Below, piece by piece: positions 35,027 to 47,670 of a stretch of 50,015 nucleotides of DNA. The notes under the pieces were generated by a model. The model made no database searches, was not told where the DNA came from, and saw nothing but the letters and a program-made list of their open reading frames with translations. The position numbers and the translations under genes are program-made. Position 1 is the first letter of the stretch, and the number at the start of each line of letters is the position of its first letter. This DNA comes from a virus: positions 1 through 50,015 of IMG/VR virus record IMGVR_UViG_3300028595_000002. One strand, 5' to 3'.

Positions 35027-36844
35027 TTAAGATTGATACCGCTCTAACTTATGATAACCCGTATTTTCCCATTTTATATAAAAATTAGTTTGTCCTCCAA
35101 TAGAGATGAAACCATACTTTATTATCTCTAAATCAATTGTTCTATCAAGATTAGGTGTTGCATATACTCTACTAATTAATAGATCTGTATTGTAAGTGCG
35201 AATAACATCAAAATCTAAATAAAAATTATATAAATTACCATTTAATCAATTTACTTTTACTAGTTGCGTATTTGTTGCAGAGGATACCGTACTAGTTGCT
35301 GTACAATCATTAGCTTTATCTCTATGCCGTTCATGTATTGTTCAATCTGTCCAATCAGAACTTATTGATAATGTTACACTCCTTGTTCAATAAATACTAC
35401 CATACAATCTTACCCTAGTTCTTGAATGTTCTGCATAGCCTATAGGAATGGCACTACTAACGTAATCAGTCCCATAAGTGGCAGCTATACTACCACTATT
35501 AGTCCACATATTGACTCAAGAATAATCTATCTCAATATCACTTGCATTATTAGTAACCGTAATATTACTTCAAGCTTTGATAGTTTTTAATTCTAAATCA
35601 GTTCAAGTTTTTTGTTTGAACACATCTCAATCTCAAGTTCATACATTACTAGCAGTATTTACTTCTCAACTAGTCAATCAAGTGGTTGCTATCTCAATAT
35701 CACTTGCATTATTAGTAACCGTAATATTACTTCAAGCCTTGATAGTTTTATATTCAAAATCAATTCAAGCCTTTTGCTTAAAAACTTCTCAATCGCCAGT
35801 ACCTACATTTGAACCAGTATTAGCTTCTCATACAGAACTAGCAGCTGATATTTCAATATCACTTGCATTATTAGTAACCGTAATATTAGTTCAAGCTTTG
35901 ATGGTTTTTAATTCAAGATCAATTCAAGTTTTTTGCTTAAAAACCTCTCAATCTCAAGTTCATACATTACTAGCAGTATTAACTTCTCAACTACCACCTC
36001 AAGCTGAAATCCTATCATCTATTTCATCGGCACTTAATAAGTCAGTAGTTCATGTCCCAGAGTCATTCAAAGCTATTCAAGAGTCTTGTATATCTCATCA
36101 AGCATCTCTAGTTACAAAATTTCAGTTAGTTCATCATGTTATTATATTCGCTTTATCTGCAATTGTAGCAACTAGATTTTTATCACTAGTAGTATAGTCA
36201 TTAGTGGTTTTTACGTAAGTTGTACCATCGTCCATATTATCCATATCAAAAGCAGATACATTTTTACTCGTAGGATCATAGACTGATTTATCCATTTTCC
36301 CCCCTATTGTAGCAACTAAATTTTTATCACTAGTAGTATAATCGTTAGTAGTTTTTACATAAGTAGATCAATTTTCCATATTATCCATATCATAAACGTC
36401 TACCTGTTTATTTGCAGTATCGTAAGTAGTTTTAGTCATTTTTCATGAAATTGTCGCTACACTGCTTTTTTCTGAGTCTGTATAATTATTTTCTGTTTTT
36501 ACGTAAGTAGATCAATTTGTCATATTATCCATATCAAAAGCAGATACATTTTTACTGGTAGGATCATAGACTGATTTATCCATTTTGTCAGATATAGAAG
36601 CTATGGCATTTTTATCAGATGTAGTATAGTCGTTAGTAGTTTTTACGTAAGTTGTACCATCGTCCATATTATCCATATTATAAACATCTACCTCTTTAGA
36701 AGATGGATCATAGGTAGATTGCTCCATTTTATCATTATTTAGATTATCGAGATTTGTATTTATTTTTTGTCATCCCTCATATACTGTATCTCAACTTGCA
36801 GTATTAGGTCAACTTCCAAAATCTAAAGGTGTAATTGTAGTCAT
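35027..36844 (-). CDS. Tail fibre with two kinds of repeats, 605 aa
   Basis: Residues ~45-240 contain four repeats with VYDPTSKNVSAFDMDNM and TYVKTTNDYTTSDKN. Residues ~300-425 contain three repeats with TASNVGTGDGEVFKQKTG and TIKAGSNITVTNNASDIEI, typical of β-helical or trimeric fibre shafts. The C-terminal ~180 residues are a unique β-rich domain ending ENTGYHKLERYQS. TGA codes most shaft glycines. ATG at 36842-36844, TAA at 35027-35029. The shaft repeats are shared with the next fibre, so the two genes can recombine. Confidence 0.8.
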
Positions 36845-36866
36845 AAGATATTTTTATAATTATTTA

Positions 36867-38408
36867 TTATTGCCACCGAGTATATTTATGATATCAATCA
36901 CTTATCCAATGAATATAAAACTCACTAGATACAGAAGCTCAAAAATTTGCATAATGTAATATATAAGCGAATGTATTTTTAGCAACACCATGTACAAAAC
37001 TAACAAAGGCATGGTTAGCATCTATTTTCATCACTTCTATCTCTATTAATACGTCCCATAAACTTCATCATTGGGTAAATAATTTAGTATATGTTTGAGA
37101 AGCACCATAAGTTATATCCCTATCAGATAATCTTTCTAGTTTATAATCGTGGTCTGTGCTGTCAGTTCCTCAAGAAGCAAAAGAAAGTCTTAGTTCTGTT
37201 ATACCATCTCAATAAATTGAAACCCTAGTAGGTACATAACTAGCTAGAGGTATAGCAGATGAAGTATAACTGGTAGAGTGATAAGTTCTTGAAACAGATC
37301 CAGTAGAACTCCAACGAGAAGCGGAACTGCCTAGTCTTTGATCTATTCAATATAAATGAGATGTTAATTGGTCGGTTCAATCTACCTCTGTCGGAGTAGA
37401 AGCTGGTGTATAATTTGTTGGAGACCAAGTTATATTTAATTTATCTCAATCTATTTCATCAGTTCATCAATCTATATGAGAGCTACTATGAGTAGTAGGA
37501 GTTCTAGAATCTGATAATCTGGAATCATTTCATTGACAGATAGTTCAGGAACTAGTTCAGAAGTTTTTATTAAAAGCTGTATTAGGGGTAACTGCTTGTA
37601 TAGTTTTAGAATTAACTCAATCAAATACTGCTATATCGTTATTGGCGTTTGTAGTAGGTCAAAGAATATCTCATGCTCAAGTAGTAGAAATTTCAATATC
37701 ACTTGCATTATTAGTGATAGTAATATTACTTCAAGCTTTTATTGTTTTTAGTTCAAGATCAATTCAAGTTTTTTGTTTAAAAACTTCTCAATCTCAAGTT
37801 CATATATTACTAGCTGTATTGCTTTCTCATACAGATCAAGTCGCAGATATTTCAATATCACTTGCATTATTAGTGATAGTAATATTACTTCAAGCTTTAA
37901 TTGTTTTTAGTTCAAGATCCACTCAAGTTTTTTGTTTAAAAACCTCTCAATCTCAAGTTCATACATTACTAGCTGTATTATCTTCTCAACCTGCACTAGC
38001 AGATATCCTCGAGTCTATTTCATTAGAACTTAATAATTGAATGTTTGAACTGCCTGAATCATTAATAGAGTATAAAGAGTCCTGAATATCTCCACCACTT
38101 CAAATAGATACCAAATTTCACGAAATACCACCACTTATTTTATTTGCCTTATTATCTATGGTATCCACTAGGTTTTTATCTGTATCAGTATAATTATTAG
38201 CTGTTTTTACATAACTAACTCAATTATCCATATTATCCATATTGAAACAGTCAACAGATTTATTTCATGGATCATATACTAACTTTTCCATTTTGTCATC
38301 ATTGATAGCTTCAAAGTTATCATTAATTTTTTGTCATCAATCTCTTAATGGATCTCAAGTATTGGTATCTGGTCAGGTTCAAAGGTCTAAGTATTTTATT
38401 GTACTCAT
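36867..38408 (-). CDS. Tail fibre paralogue, 513 aa
   Basis: Same plan as the fibre at 35027-36844: an N-terminal anchoring part (DPLRDGGQKINDNFEAINDD), one copy of the DNMDNGVSYVKT unit, and two shaft units with ASNVGTGDGEVFKQKTG and TIKAGSNITITNNASDIEI. The C-terminal receptor domain differs. ATG at 38406-38408, TAA at 36867-36869. Conserved N-terminus with distinct tip is what is expected of fibres that attach to the same baseplate but bind different targets. Confidence 0.8.
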
Positions 38409-38415
38409 AGTTTAA

Positions 38416-39768
38416 TTAAAATTCTAATTTCTTAATTCTATCCAAAGCATCCGATATTATATTTTGTGTATCTACTCTTTTTACGACTGTTTCTGCTATC
38501 TCTATATCGTTTATAATTTTTTGTTGGTCTTCTATAGTAATTTTTTGCTTTAATACAAATGTTTCTGTTTCAGTATTTAGATAATCATTAACTTCTTCTA
38601 TTCTCAAAGCCACTTTATCTCAAATATCTATATTTTGTATATTAGGATCTGTATAGTCTAATTTTAGATTTATAGTTTTTTGTGGATTTTTATATATATC
38701 TATATAAGCATCTGTGTTCGCTTGTAATCAAGTGGTTCTAAATCTTTTACCTTCTTGTAATAATCAATATTCTAATTGAGAAGCTGTATCTTGTGATATA
38801 TCGGTATAGTAATCATCTTTTCAAAAAACATAATTAGTAATAGATCAAAAGTTATTATTAGATATATCGATAATATTATTACTTTCAGGAGCTTTTTGAT
38901 TATATACTAATTCAATATAATTAGTTCCGCTTGTTTTGTCAAGTCATAGTATTTCATCGGCAACTAAAACTCAATTATTATTAACTTTCCAATAATAAGA
39001 AATTCATCAAAACAACTCCTCAAAAACTCAATAAACCGAGTCTCAAGGTTCACTTTGTAAATCAGTGGTGTTTGCTCCTAAACTACCTATTTCTAAACTC
39101 CAAGATTCAAGAAAATCTCATAAAGAAGATGTTCAAGAATTGATGGTAGCTAATATATTATTAGCGATTGTTTCTATCGCAGTACTGGAATAATTAAGTG
39201 TGATTGTGGTTTTTCTCTTAAAATAAGCCTTATAGCAACGACCTATAATTCTTATTGCGTTCTGGTTAGGTATTAATTCGTGGATATATCAACTGAACAA
39301 TATAGTATCTTCTCATTCTTCTGTTTCAACTAATTCGATCCTCCTGTATTCCTTTAATCAAGAGTAATTCTCATAGTTTATAGAGCCAAAATTATAAGTT
39401 TCAGTAGAAGTAAAAGAACTAGTACTCCATCTAATAAAAGAATCTGGATCACTATATCAACTTAGATATCAGTTATAATAAGAATTGTCATTATTATAAT
39501 ATAGTGTATCATTATTGGCTAAAATTGTATTAGAATAGACACTAGAATTATCTAAGTAAATCTTAGTGCTATCAAATAAGGCACTTGCTCATCAACTCGC
39601 TGTTTCTTGCCGATTATCATTAACATATTTGCTATAAGGTATATCGACTGTTAAAACAGAGAAATTTACTAAATCCTTCTGTATTTCTGCAAAACTTATT
39701 TCGGAACTTTGAAATATACAAGAAGAATTAAAATGTCATCAATATACCTTTACTATAAATTCACTCAT
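38416..39768 (-). CDS. Tail hub / tail-associated protein
   Basis: A 450-residue protein following Dit. β-rich N-terminal part with SEISFAEIQKDLVNFSVLTV, then a hub-like region (SVYGVFEELFGGISYYWKVN, with Gly from TGA) and a helical C-terminal tail (ETVVKRVDTQNIISDALDRI). Position and pattern fit the baseplate hub (Tal or gp27-like) of siphoviruses, which closes the tail tube and carries the fibres. ATG at 39766-39768 overlaps the Dit stop; TAA at 38416-38418. Confidence 0.65.
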
Positions 39769-40616
39769 TAGAAGTATTGATATCTATATAAAATATCTAT
39801 AGTAACTGTTCAAGATGAGTCATAATCATCTCATAAAAGTACTAAAGTATTTGCTCAAGGATCTAAGTATACAAAATTACTTCAACTAGTCCTATAAGAC
39901 ATTACATTTATTCATTCATCAGTTACTATAAAAGGTCTTTCTCTGTTATCTATTATTAGATTTGTGGTAGTTTTAGTTACTCAAAAGAATCTTCAATTAA
40001 CAGTATTTAATACTTTAGGATTAGTAATAGAACCAACTACATTTATTAAACAAGGACTTTTAAAATTTCAAGAATTAGTTATTTCTATCTCTCATATTAA
40101 ATCATTTAGAATAGTGCCTAATCTAGTACCTAAAGTTGTTCATCAAAAATAGCCTTGTAATCCATTAGAATATAATAGAGCTTGTCATGAATAACTTGAT
40201 TCTTCTGAATATAATTCAAACTTAAAATCTATTACATCATCTGATCTGGTATCTACTTGTAAAGGAGTATAAACCTTAGCCATACATCTAACATCTCTAC
40301 CACCTTCATCTGTCCAAAGTAACTCATAAAATCATCTATTGTCTAAAGTTGGTGTACCTTCTGGCTTTATTAGATTAGATAATTCGATATACGCCGTTTG
40401 TCTTTCTGCTTGAGTATCTCAAAATATACTTCAATTAAATGTAAATAATCTTCAAGAAGCTACAGTATTTCCAATATAAGATCAATGGTAGTTAACCCTA
40501 TCTGAAACGTTGCTTTTTAGTGTTGCGTTATATACAACAGTTGTGGCTGTGAGCTGAACAGTAACACTATCACTAGATAAATACGTTCAATTGTAGCTCC
40601 AATTTTGTGTTCTCAT
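39768..40616 (-). CDS. Distal tail protein (Dit)
   Basis: A 282-residue protein. Features of Dit: an N-terminal β-rich ring domain, a conserved 'ITNPKVLNTVNG' strand-turn, and SNFVYLDPGANTLVL near the C-terminus. Dit forms a hexamer that links the tail tube to the baseplate. ATG at 40614-40616 overlaps the tape measure stop; TAA at 39768-39770 overlaps the hub start codon. Gene order tape measure-Dit-hub is standard. Confidence 0.75.
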
Positions 40617-43600
40617 TATATAATATTAGTAATAGATCTATTAAAACCTTCCATATCAGCTATATTATTGATATTGTTATTTAATGAAACATTTTTTGTA
40701 CTATTATTGAAATTAGATATAGAACCTTGTCATGATTTTAGTGCTTGTTCCCTTGTTTTAGCTCATAGCTTTTGTAACTTAGTACCTAAACTTTCTACTA
40801 GATCTTGTTGAAATTTTATCTTTTCCTTAAATTCTTCTAAATATTTATTATCTAATTCTGATTTAGCATTTATATAATTCTCGTACAATTCTTTTTGCTT
40901 GTCTAAATTGTTTTTTGAAAGTTCTATCTCTAGTTGTAGCTTAGTATTCTTGTTATTTAGATCTCTAGCGTATTCTTGATTGTTAAAATCCGTTAGCTCA
41001 TCTAAGTTTACTTGTTCTCATTTTAAGGCTTTTCTTTGTATATTTAAACGCTCTCTCAAAGTTTGTTCCCTTTTAGCAAATTCTTCTTCTTTTTTACTGG
41101 CTTCTTCTTCCAATATTCTTGCTTTTTCTTTTTGTTCTAGTTCTATCTTTCTACTTTGGGTTAGTTCTCAATAAGATCTAGCATTTTTTATAATAGCATT
41201 ATCAACCTTTGCCTTTATCCTTTCCCCTTCTTGATCTAATCATATTTGCTTCTTTGAGAGTTCTTGTATTTCCTCAAAGGTTTGTATAGCACTAGAAAGA
41301 TCATCAGCTGAAATACCTTTAATACTAGATCATTTTAGTTTTTTTAAGGTTTCTATATCAATGGATCTAGCGAGTTTTATATCTACTCATTTGTTTTGTA
41401 ATTCATTTAATTGAGCTTCTAGTTCTATCTTTCTTTTTGCTATTTCTTCTTTTTCTTTTTCTATTTCTAAAAACCTACCTGCTAATCTATCAGAAGTTTC
41501 GGCTTCTATATCTTTTTTAGCTTGTCTTTGTCATTCTCTAAAATCATCTATTTCTTTGTTTAATTCTTTTAAAGAATTTTTATTAGCTCTTACTCATTTT
41601 TGTAATGTAGCTTGAAAGTCCTTACTGGCTTGAGTAGCCTTTTCAAGTGCTTTGGTTTCCTTATCAATAGCCTTTTTGGTTTCGTCTACATATTTAGAGG
41701 CTGTTTTGTATACATCTTTAAATATTTTTTTCTTGTTTTCTAGTCTTTGTTGTTCCTTTTTAGCATCTTCTTCGATAGCTTTTTCTAGTTCTTTTTCTAA
41801 TTTCAAGAAAAGCTTTTGTGCTTCTATTTTTGTTTTTTGTCTTTCTTCTTCCCTTTTTTTTAGTTTTTTATATTTTTTTTCTTCTATTTTTAATTGTTCA
41901 TCATTTAGATCTTTTAAAATTTCAAAGGTGTCTTTGCTTAATTTGCTTACATCTTTATCATATCTAGCGTAAGCCTCTTCTCTTGCTTGTAGTTTTTGAT
42001 AATAAGTTTTATCACTTTTGTCTATTGTTGATAACTCTCTTGCCAATTTTTCTTTTAGATTTTTGGTTATGAATTTTAATTGCTTTTCATCTAACTTTTT
42101 AAAGTTTTCCCTTTGTTTCTCGTAAGACTTCCTTTGTTTTTCAAGATTACTTAACCTTAGATCTGTCTTTTTTTCTTCTGCTTCATCGATTATATTTAAT
42201 ACCTTTTTATTAAGCTCTTTTTCGTTTTTTATAGTTTCCTCTGCTTGTTTTATTTTTAATAAAGCCTCTTTATCAATAGCTTCTTCTTTAGCTTTTAGTT
42301 CTTCCTCTATTAATTTTTTTGCTGATGTTCAACCTCCAGCTCATCCTCAACCGACTTCTCATCATCCTTTGTTTCACCAACTTCTTTTACCTGCTTCAGT
42401 TTTTCATTTTATTTCATCTATAATACCTTGTATAGTGTCATTCTTAGCTAATCTATCAACATCTGATATCTCTTTTCTTATTGCTTCTAACTGTGCTTTT
42501 TCTTTTCAATAAACTTCATTGTTTTTTCTTAATAAAGCATCTTTAGAGTTTATGATGTTATTAGTTTCCTTATCTACTGCTTCAAAAGATGTAACCGCAT
42601 TTTCTGTTAATGATTTTATATCATCTCATAATCAAGTAAAAACATCTGAAAATCCTTTTTGTTCATCTAATCATTGAGTTAGATTACCTAATATACTCCC
42701 AAATCTTCAGGTTATAGGGGTATAATCAAAATATTCTGGTATAAAGGTTTCTAGTGTTGGTGCTTTAAAATTAGTTCAAGCTACTTGATTTATACCTTGT
42801 ACCAGCTTCTTAACTGGGTTAGCAAAGCTTTCTAATACCCTAACATATTTTCTTAAAGCCCATAAAGCACCATTAGCTAGTGCTAATCATAAATTCTTTC
42901 AGGCATCAAAAAATAAGCCAACTCAATCACTAAATATAGTTCAAGCATTTTGAAAAGTATTCGCTATTATCTTTACAAAATTACCCATACCAGTGGCAAC
43001 GTAATCTACAAACCCACCTATCGCCTTTGCTCATATATGGAATACCCCCACCAGTATAGTAGCAAATATATTTAAGGTGTTTTTAACGTTTCCTATAGTT
43101 CAAGCCCATTCAACCGCAAAGTCTTTTAAATATTTCTTTACGTCTATATACATACTAAATACAGATATAGCCATTCAAGCTACTAGATCAACAAAAACCT
43201 TAGTGGTTTTAACTACTGTCGGCAAAAACCCTCTTCAAATAGCTTCCTGTAATCTCTGCCATCTATTTCTTTGTAGTTTTAATTTTGATTCAGTAGTATT
43301 AAATCTTTTTTCTGCTTCTTTTTGTAATGCATTATTATCTTTAAAGGCTTTATTAGCTCTTTCGATTTGTGTTCTTAATATATCTCCTGCTCAAGCCGCT
43401 TTTTGTAAGGCTTCTGTTAATCTTACATTTTTAGATATTAAATCCTCTATTACTATAGTTCATTCTTTCCCATATTCTCATACTCATTCTATAAATCTTG
43501 TAAAAGCTTCTGCGGCGTTTGTTTCCCACGCCTCTACGAACTGTTCAGAGGTCATATTAGCTACCTCTGCTATTTGTTCAAGGTTTTCTCATCAAGTTAA

Positions 43601-44872
43601 AACTTCTTTATTAATAACCTTGAAAGTTTTTCTAATAGCTGTACCTCAAGCCTCCGCCTCAACTCATAAAGAACTAAAAGCTGTTGCTATTCATAAAATA
43701 TCTTGTGTTGATACTCCTGCTATTTGTGATATAGCCGAGGTTCTATTGGCAAACTCTAGTATCTTAGATTCTGTAGTCGCCGAATTATTTCATAAGTCAA
43801 TTAAAGCCGCACCTAAGCGATCAAATTGATTTTTGGGTAGTTGTGTTACATTAGCTAATTTTGCGAATCATTCTGCGGCTTCTTCAGTAGTTAATCTAGT
43901 ACTAGCACCTACTTGTGCGATAACTCTAGTAAATTCTTTTAGATTTTCTATAGGAATATTTAATTGTCATCCCACTTCTGCGATACCTGCAATCTCTTCA
44001 AAAGTTAAAGGTATTTCTTTTGTAAGATCCTTTAGTTGTGATTTTAGTATTCCTAATTGTTCATTTGTAGCGTTTACTGTTTTCTCTACTCAAGCAAACG
44101 CCGACTCAAAAGATATAGCGGTAGTAATAGTTCAAGTAAAGAATTCTTTTATTTTTTGTAATCAAGTTGCAACTGCCACGAATGCCACGAATCTTTTTGT
44201 TGCCAGTCAAAGAGAACGTGAGAATTCTCTAATATTTACCTCTACTCATCAAAATAACTTACCTAAAACTGAAAGATCCTTTTTTCATGTCCTTAAAAAA
44301 TTTCTAAGCTCTCTTTTTGCTTTGGTAAGATCTTGCTTCAATAGGTTTATATCTGCCTTTATTTGTAGTTTTTTATCTTCTGATAATGTTTTGTCTTTTA
44401 ACAATTTCTTAGCTCGTTTTATTTTATCTTCTACATCTACTATATTTAATGATAACTTAATAGCTTGTGGGTCTTTTATCCTAGAAGTAAAACCCTCTAT
44501 ATCATCAGTGATTCTTTTTAAATCATCACTAGCTTTTTTGGTATCAAATCTAACCTTACTAGGTTCTCAAATTTTAGATTTTAATTTGCTTACCTGTTCC
44601 TCTAATTTTTCAAATTTTAGATTTAACTCTTCTGCTCCTCTATTTCTACCTAATCTAAGTAAGGTAGATTCTAGTTTACTAACTTCTTTATTGATTTTCT
44701 TAAACTGATCTTTTCCTAAAGTAACCCCTAAAGAGTTCAGTTTCTTAAAGGTTCATATTAGTTTCTCTAGTTTCTTTTTAAAAACTGATATTTGTTTATC
44801 TGCCTGATCTATTGAGTTGTTGAAGCTTTGGGTTTCAACCTCAAGTTTTATCTCAATCTTTTCCTCCTGCAT
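40616..44872 (-). CDS. Tail tape measure protein
   Basis: A 1418-residue protein and the longest single gene. Residues ~240-560 match the TP901 family core (NEQLGILKSQLKDLTKEIPL, TTEEAAEGFAKLANVTQLPK, GVSTQDILGIATAFSSLGVE, AGGTAIRKTFKVINKEVL). Hydrophobic stretches follow (VAVATGLQ, LVAGMAISVFSMYI regions), then more than 600 residues of charged coiled coil. Its length sets tail length; 1418 residues would predict roughly 200 nm by the usual rule. ATG at 44870-44872, TAA at 40616-40618. Confidence 0.92.
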
Positions 44873-45422
44873 TTTTCTTATGATAATTGCTAAGTTTACT
44901 TACAATATCATTTATAGAGGTTTTGTCAATAGACTTGATCTTTTCTTTGTTTATCATATCAAGATTTCTAGCCTTTCAATCTTTGGTTTCTAAATTTGCA
45001 TTATATATCAATCATTTCATATAGATTTCTAACATACAAAAAGTATAGTTATTTAAAATATATAAAGGTTCTGCATTGATTTTTCAAGCAATATGACAAA
45101 TATAAGATGATAATTCTATGGCTTCTAACTTCTTCCCTTCCTTATTATCTCAATCTCACCCAAAAACTCATTTAAAGTGCGTTTTTAGAAGAGTTTTATA
45201 TATCTTGGTATGATTAGTCCTAATCAATGTTTTAGGCGGCTTATTCGTTGAATTAGAGTATATAAAATTTTCCAACCATTCTAATAAATTAAAATCTTCT
45301 TTTTCTAGCAAAATTAAAAACTCTATCACCTCGCAAACTGTGGCTTCTTTATATTTTACTAGAAACTTTTTAGATTTTAAGGATAATGTCAAACTATAGT
45401 CTTTTCTTATAAATCTTTCCAT
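44796..45422 (-). CDS. Tail assembly chaperone
   Basis: A 208-residue protein between the major tail and tape measure genes, the place of gpG/gpGT-type chaperones. Starts MERFIRKDYSLTLSLKSKKF; helical body (CEVIEFLILLEKEDFNLLEW; AIELSSYICHIAGKI). Standard reading would stop at TGA 45168-45170 after 84 residues; with glycine it runs on and overlaps the tape measure gene by 77 bases. No programmed frameshift is needed to make the long form. Stop TAA at 44796-44798. The dispersed repeat copy B lies inside it. Confidence 0.65.
45164..45216 (+). repeat. Dispersed 53-base repeat, copy B
   Basis: Matches 13788-13840 at about 46 of 53 positions. On the minus strand it is coding and gives NHTKIYKTLLKTHFKGVF within the chaperone. 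Confidence 0.7.
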
Positions 45423-45430
45423 ATAATAAA

Positions 45431-45464
45431 AATTAAGGATAATACCTAGATATTATCCTTAATT
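45431..45464 (-). terminator. Terminator after the major tail gene
   Basis: AATTAAGGATAATA pairs perfectly with TATTATCCTTAATT (14 bp, 6-base loop), and the minus strand continues AATTTTTATT. It would reduce read-through, so that tail tube protein is made in excess over the chaperone and tape measure. Confidence 0.8.
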
Positions 45465-45482
45465 CAATTTATAGTCAAATTC

Positions 45483-46322
45483 CTATAGATCATCTGTATA
45501 ATAAATAACCGATCAGTTATTATTACATAAGATGTTTAAAGGAGAGTTAGGAAGATCACTTGCTCTATTTACATCTAAGAATCAAGTTATCAATTCTCAT
45601 TCAAATCAACAATCTATAAAGTAATATACCTTTACCTTGCTAGTTGCACTATCTATAGAAGTAATTCTTACCACTAGTCTTGGTATTTCTCTAGATTTTA
45701 CATTTACTCCGATGTAAGATGAAGCAGTTGGAACATAATCATAATCTGCATCTAATACTCAAGCCTGTGCGGTTATAGGAACGATATAAGTATATCCTAA
45801 TTCTCCATTTACTCAATTACCTACATAAGTAGCGTAATCAGTTCAAGAAACAAGAGCTACTGTATCGGCATCTATTACTATATTTGTTACTATAGTATCT
45901 GCTCCATTTTTATTTAATAGTTTTATTGGCTGTCATACTGTCCATCCAGTTCAAAGAGCCTCTCAAGTAACATTTACAGTTCATCAAGCTACTTGTAGAA
46001 TATTTTTACCTGTTAGCTTATTTATTGCATCTAATTCTAGTACTTCATACCGAGTTCATGAGATAGTCATCTCTGGTTTAGTGCTTGAATATATTACTCA
46101 ATTATCATCTGCCTCTATCTTTACAACATTAGCTCAATAATTTTCACTTACCTGTAAATCTATAATAGAAGCCAATCTCTCATAAGAAAGAGCGTCTAAT
46201 TCAGATCTAACAGTATCTGCATTAGTCATGTCATCTGCTAAAGTGGTTATGGAAGAAGAATAACTTGCTACTTCTATAATTCAAGGATTGACACTCAATG
46301 CTTTTGAATTTGTTGCTGTCAT
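45483..46322 (-). CDS. Major tail protein
   Basis: A 279-residue protein. Helical and β pattern with MTISGTRYEVLELDAINKLT, VNVTGEALGTGWTVGQPIK, and VPRLVVRITSIDSATSKVKVYY-like strands, typical of tube proteins with an added immunoglobulin-like β domain. Context is decisive: between the tail terminator genes and chaperone/tape measure, followed by a strong terminator. ATG at 46320-46322, TAG at 45483-45485. About fifteen glycines are TGA. Confidence 0.78.
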
Positions 46323-46396
46323 TTTTAATTATTTAATAAATATTATTAATTACAACTTACTTTTCTAATTGGACTAAGACTAGAAAATAAGAGGTA

Positions 46397-46558
46397 CTAA
46401 GTAACTATATTAAAACTAACTATTAGCTTTTCTTTTAATTGTTTTTGTATATAAGAGTTTGGTAGCTCGTAAATCTGTCACTTCTTATACAATATAGATC
46501 AAATTCTAGTATTGTTCTTAAACATTACCTTAGATCTTTGTGTATTCTTTCTTGCCAT
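46397..46558 (-). CDS. Small protein, 53 aa
   Basis: MARKNTQRSKVMFKNNTRIG, basic, with an aromatic middle (LYKKGQIYELPNSYI). ATG at 46556-46558 overlaps the preceding stop; TAG at 46397-46399. The pattern resembles short proteins that sit between connector and tail tube genes and contain a small SH3-like fold. Not assigned. Confidence 0.55.
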
Positions 46559-46559
46559 C

Positions 46560-46943
46560 TTAATTTAAATAATATATATAATAATTCTTATCTATTAATG
46601 GACGATTTAAGGTGTCATAAGTATTAGCCACACTACCAGTAGAAAGTATTTTTATGACGTTGAATTCTCACCTAGCCTCTATCGTTAAAATATCGTTCAA
46701 TGTATTACTTATCTCGTCAAGATCAGCATAAGTAATTCAAGTCTCATGTCAAATTATTTTTACTGACACTATGTCATAACTATACACCTCTCTTATTTTT
46801 TGCCATTCACGCTCCATTACTATAAACACCCCTGATTGTTGTTCTGTAGGATATCAATAGTAAATTCTATTTCAAACCAAATCAGTTAATGTTGTCTTTG
46901 TATTTAAGTAGGTTATCAATGTACCTATATTTAAATAATTCAT
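46560..46943 (-). CDS. Tail terminator-like protein, 127 aa
   Basis: MNYLNIGTLITYLNTKTTLT followed by VGNRIYYGYPTEQQSGVFIV and a β-rich second half (YSYDIVSVKIIGHETGITY). The α/β pattern and the position right before the tail tube gene fit tail terminators (gpU/gp11-like), which cap the tube and join it to the head. ATG at 46941-46943, TAA at 46560-46562. Confidence 0.65.
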
Positions 46944-47302
46944 TTTTTTATTATATTATAGACATTATTAATGTTTTCCTTTACGGTTTTTCAATAAGTG
47001 TTACTTCAAATTCATTTATAGAAAACAGTGCTATCATCGGTAGGCGGTCATTTATGGTACTTAAAAGGTTTTGTTTGTCATTTATATCATTCTTCTAGTG
47101 TTTTAGCATAATCAACATCATTGCTAAGTGTACCTATTAATTTTCAATCCCTATATTCTATAGATTCTATCTTATGTTTTTTTATAAAGGTATGAGTATC
47201 TGTTGGAGATAGTTTTTCCGCTGTTTGCTTTAATAATAACAAAGCCTCTATGGTTCTGTCTTCTAAATTATCCCTAACTATTTTTTTATATTTACTAAGC
47301 AT
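46931..47302 (-). CDS. HK97 gp10-like protein, 123 aa
   Basis: MLSKYKKIVRDNLEDRTIEA, then LLLLKQTAEKLSPTDTHTFI and GTLSNDVDYAKTLEEG: the helix plus 'sP.dTG.L..s' plus 'YA..vE.G' pattern of HK97 gp10-like head-tail proteins. TGA codes several glycines in the C-terminal part. ATG at 47300-47302 overlaps the previous gene by 8 bases; TAA at 46931-46933. Confidence 0.7.
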
Positions 47303-47669
47303 CCTTTTCAAAAATTAATTCTAATTCTATAGAATCGTTAGTATTCCCACTCATCCTATTCATTCTAACTGATTGTATTTTGTATACTCATCAATTACTT
47401 AGGTCTGGATCGGATAATACAAATCTCATTCATTTAGTCACTAATGTTTTTTCTGGTTGTATTAAGGCAGTAATCCTTTCTTGTTGTTGTTCATCAAATC
47501 AACTTCTATCCCAATATAACTCTTGATATCAAGTGATCTTTTTATGGTAGAAGTGACAAGGGATACCTGCATATACATCTACATATGTTTTTTGCTCCAC
47601 CCCTGCTACTACCGTTATTGTTTTATTTTGTATAGTACAAGAATGGTCTAAATAATCTAATAAAGCCAT
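47295..47669 (-). CDS. Head-tail joining protein (stopper-like), 124 aa
   Basis: MALLDYLDHSCTIQNKTITV and β-rich sequence with YAGIPCHFYHKK and FVLSDPDLSNGGVYKIQSVR, the pattern of head-closure proteins (SPP1 gp16-like) that plug the portal after packaging. ATG at 47667-47669, TAG at 47295-47297; overlaps the next gene by 8 bases. Confidence 0.68.
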
Positions 47670-47670
47670 A

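Noticed and set aside
35577-38040. Plus-strand frames of 206 and 132 codons with internal repeats
   Set aside because: They mirror the shaft repeats of the two minus-strand tail fibres; the repeats are real but belong to those genes.
43077-44708. Two long plus-strand frames of 250 and 291 codons
   Set aside because: They lie antisense to the tape measure gene, whose TP901-family motifs are clear on the minus strand. Their composition (Ser/Leu/Phe-rich) is what reverse reading of a coiled coil gives.
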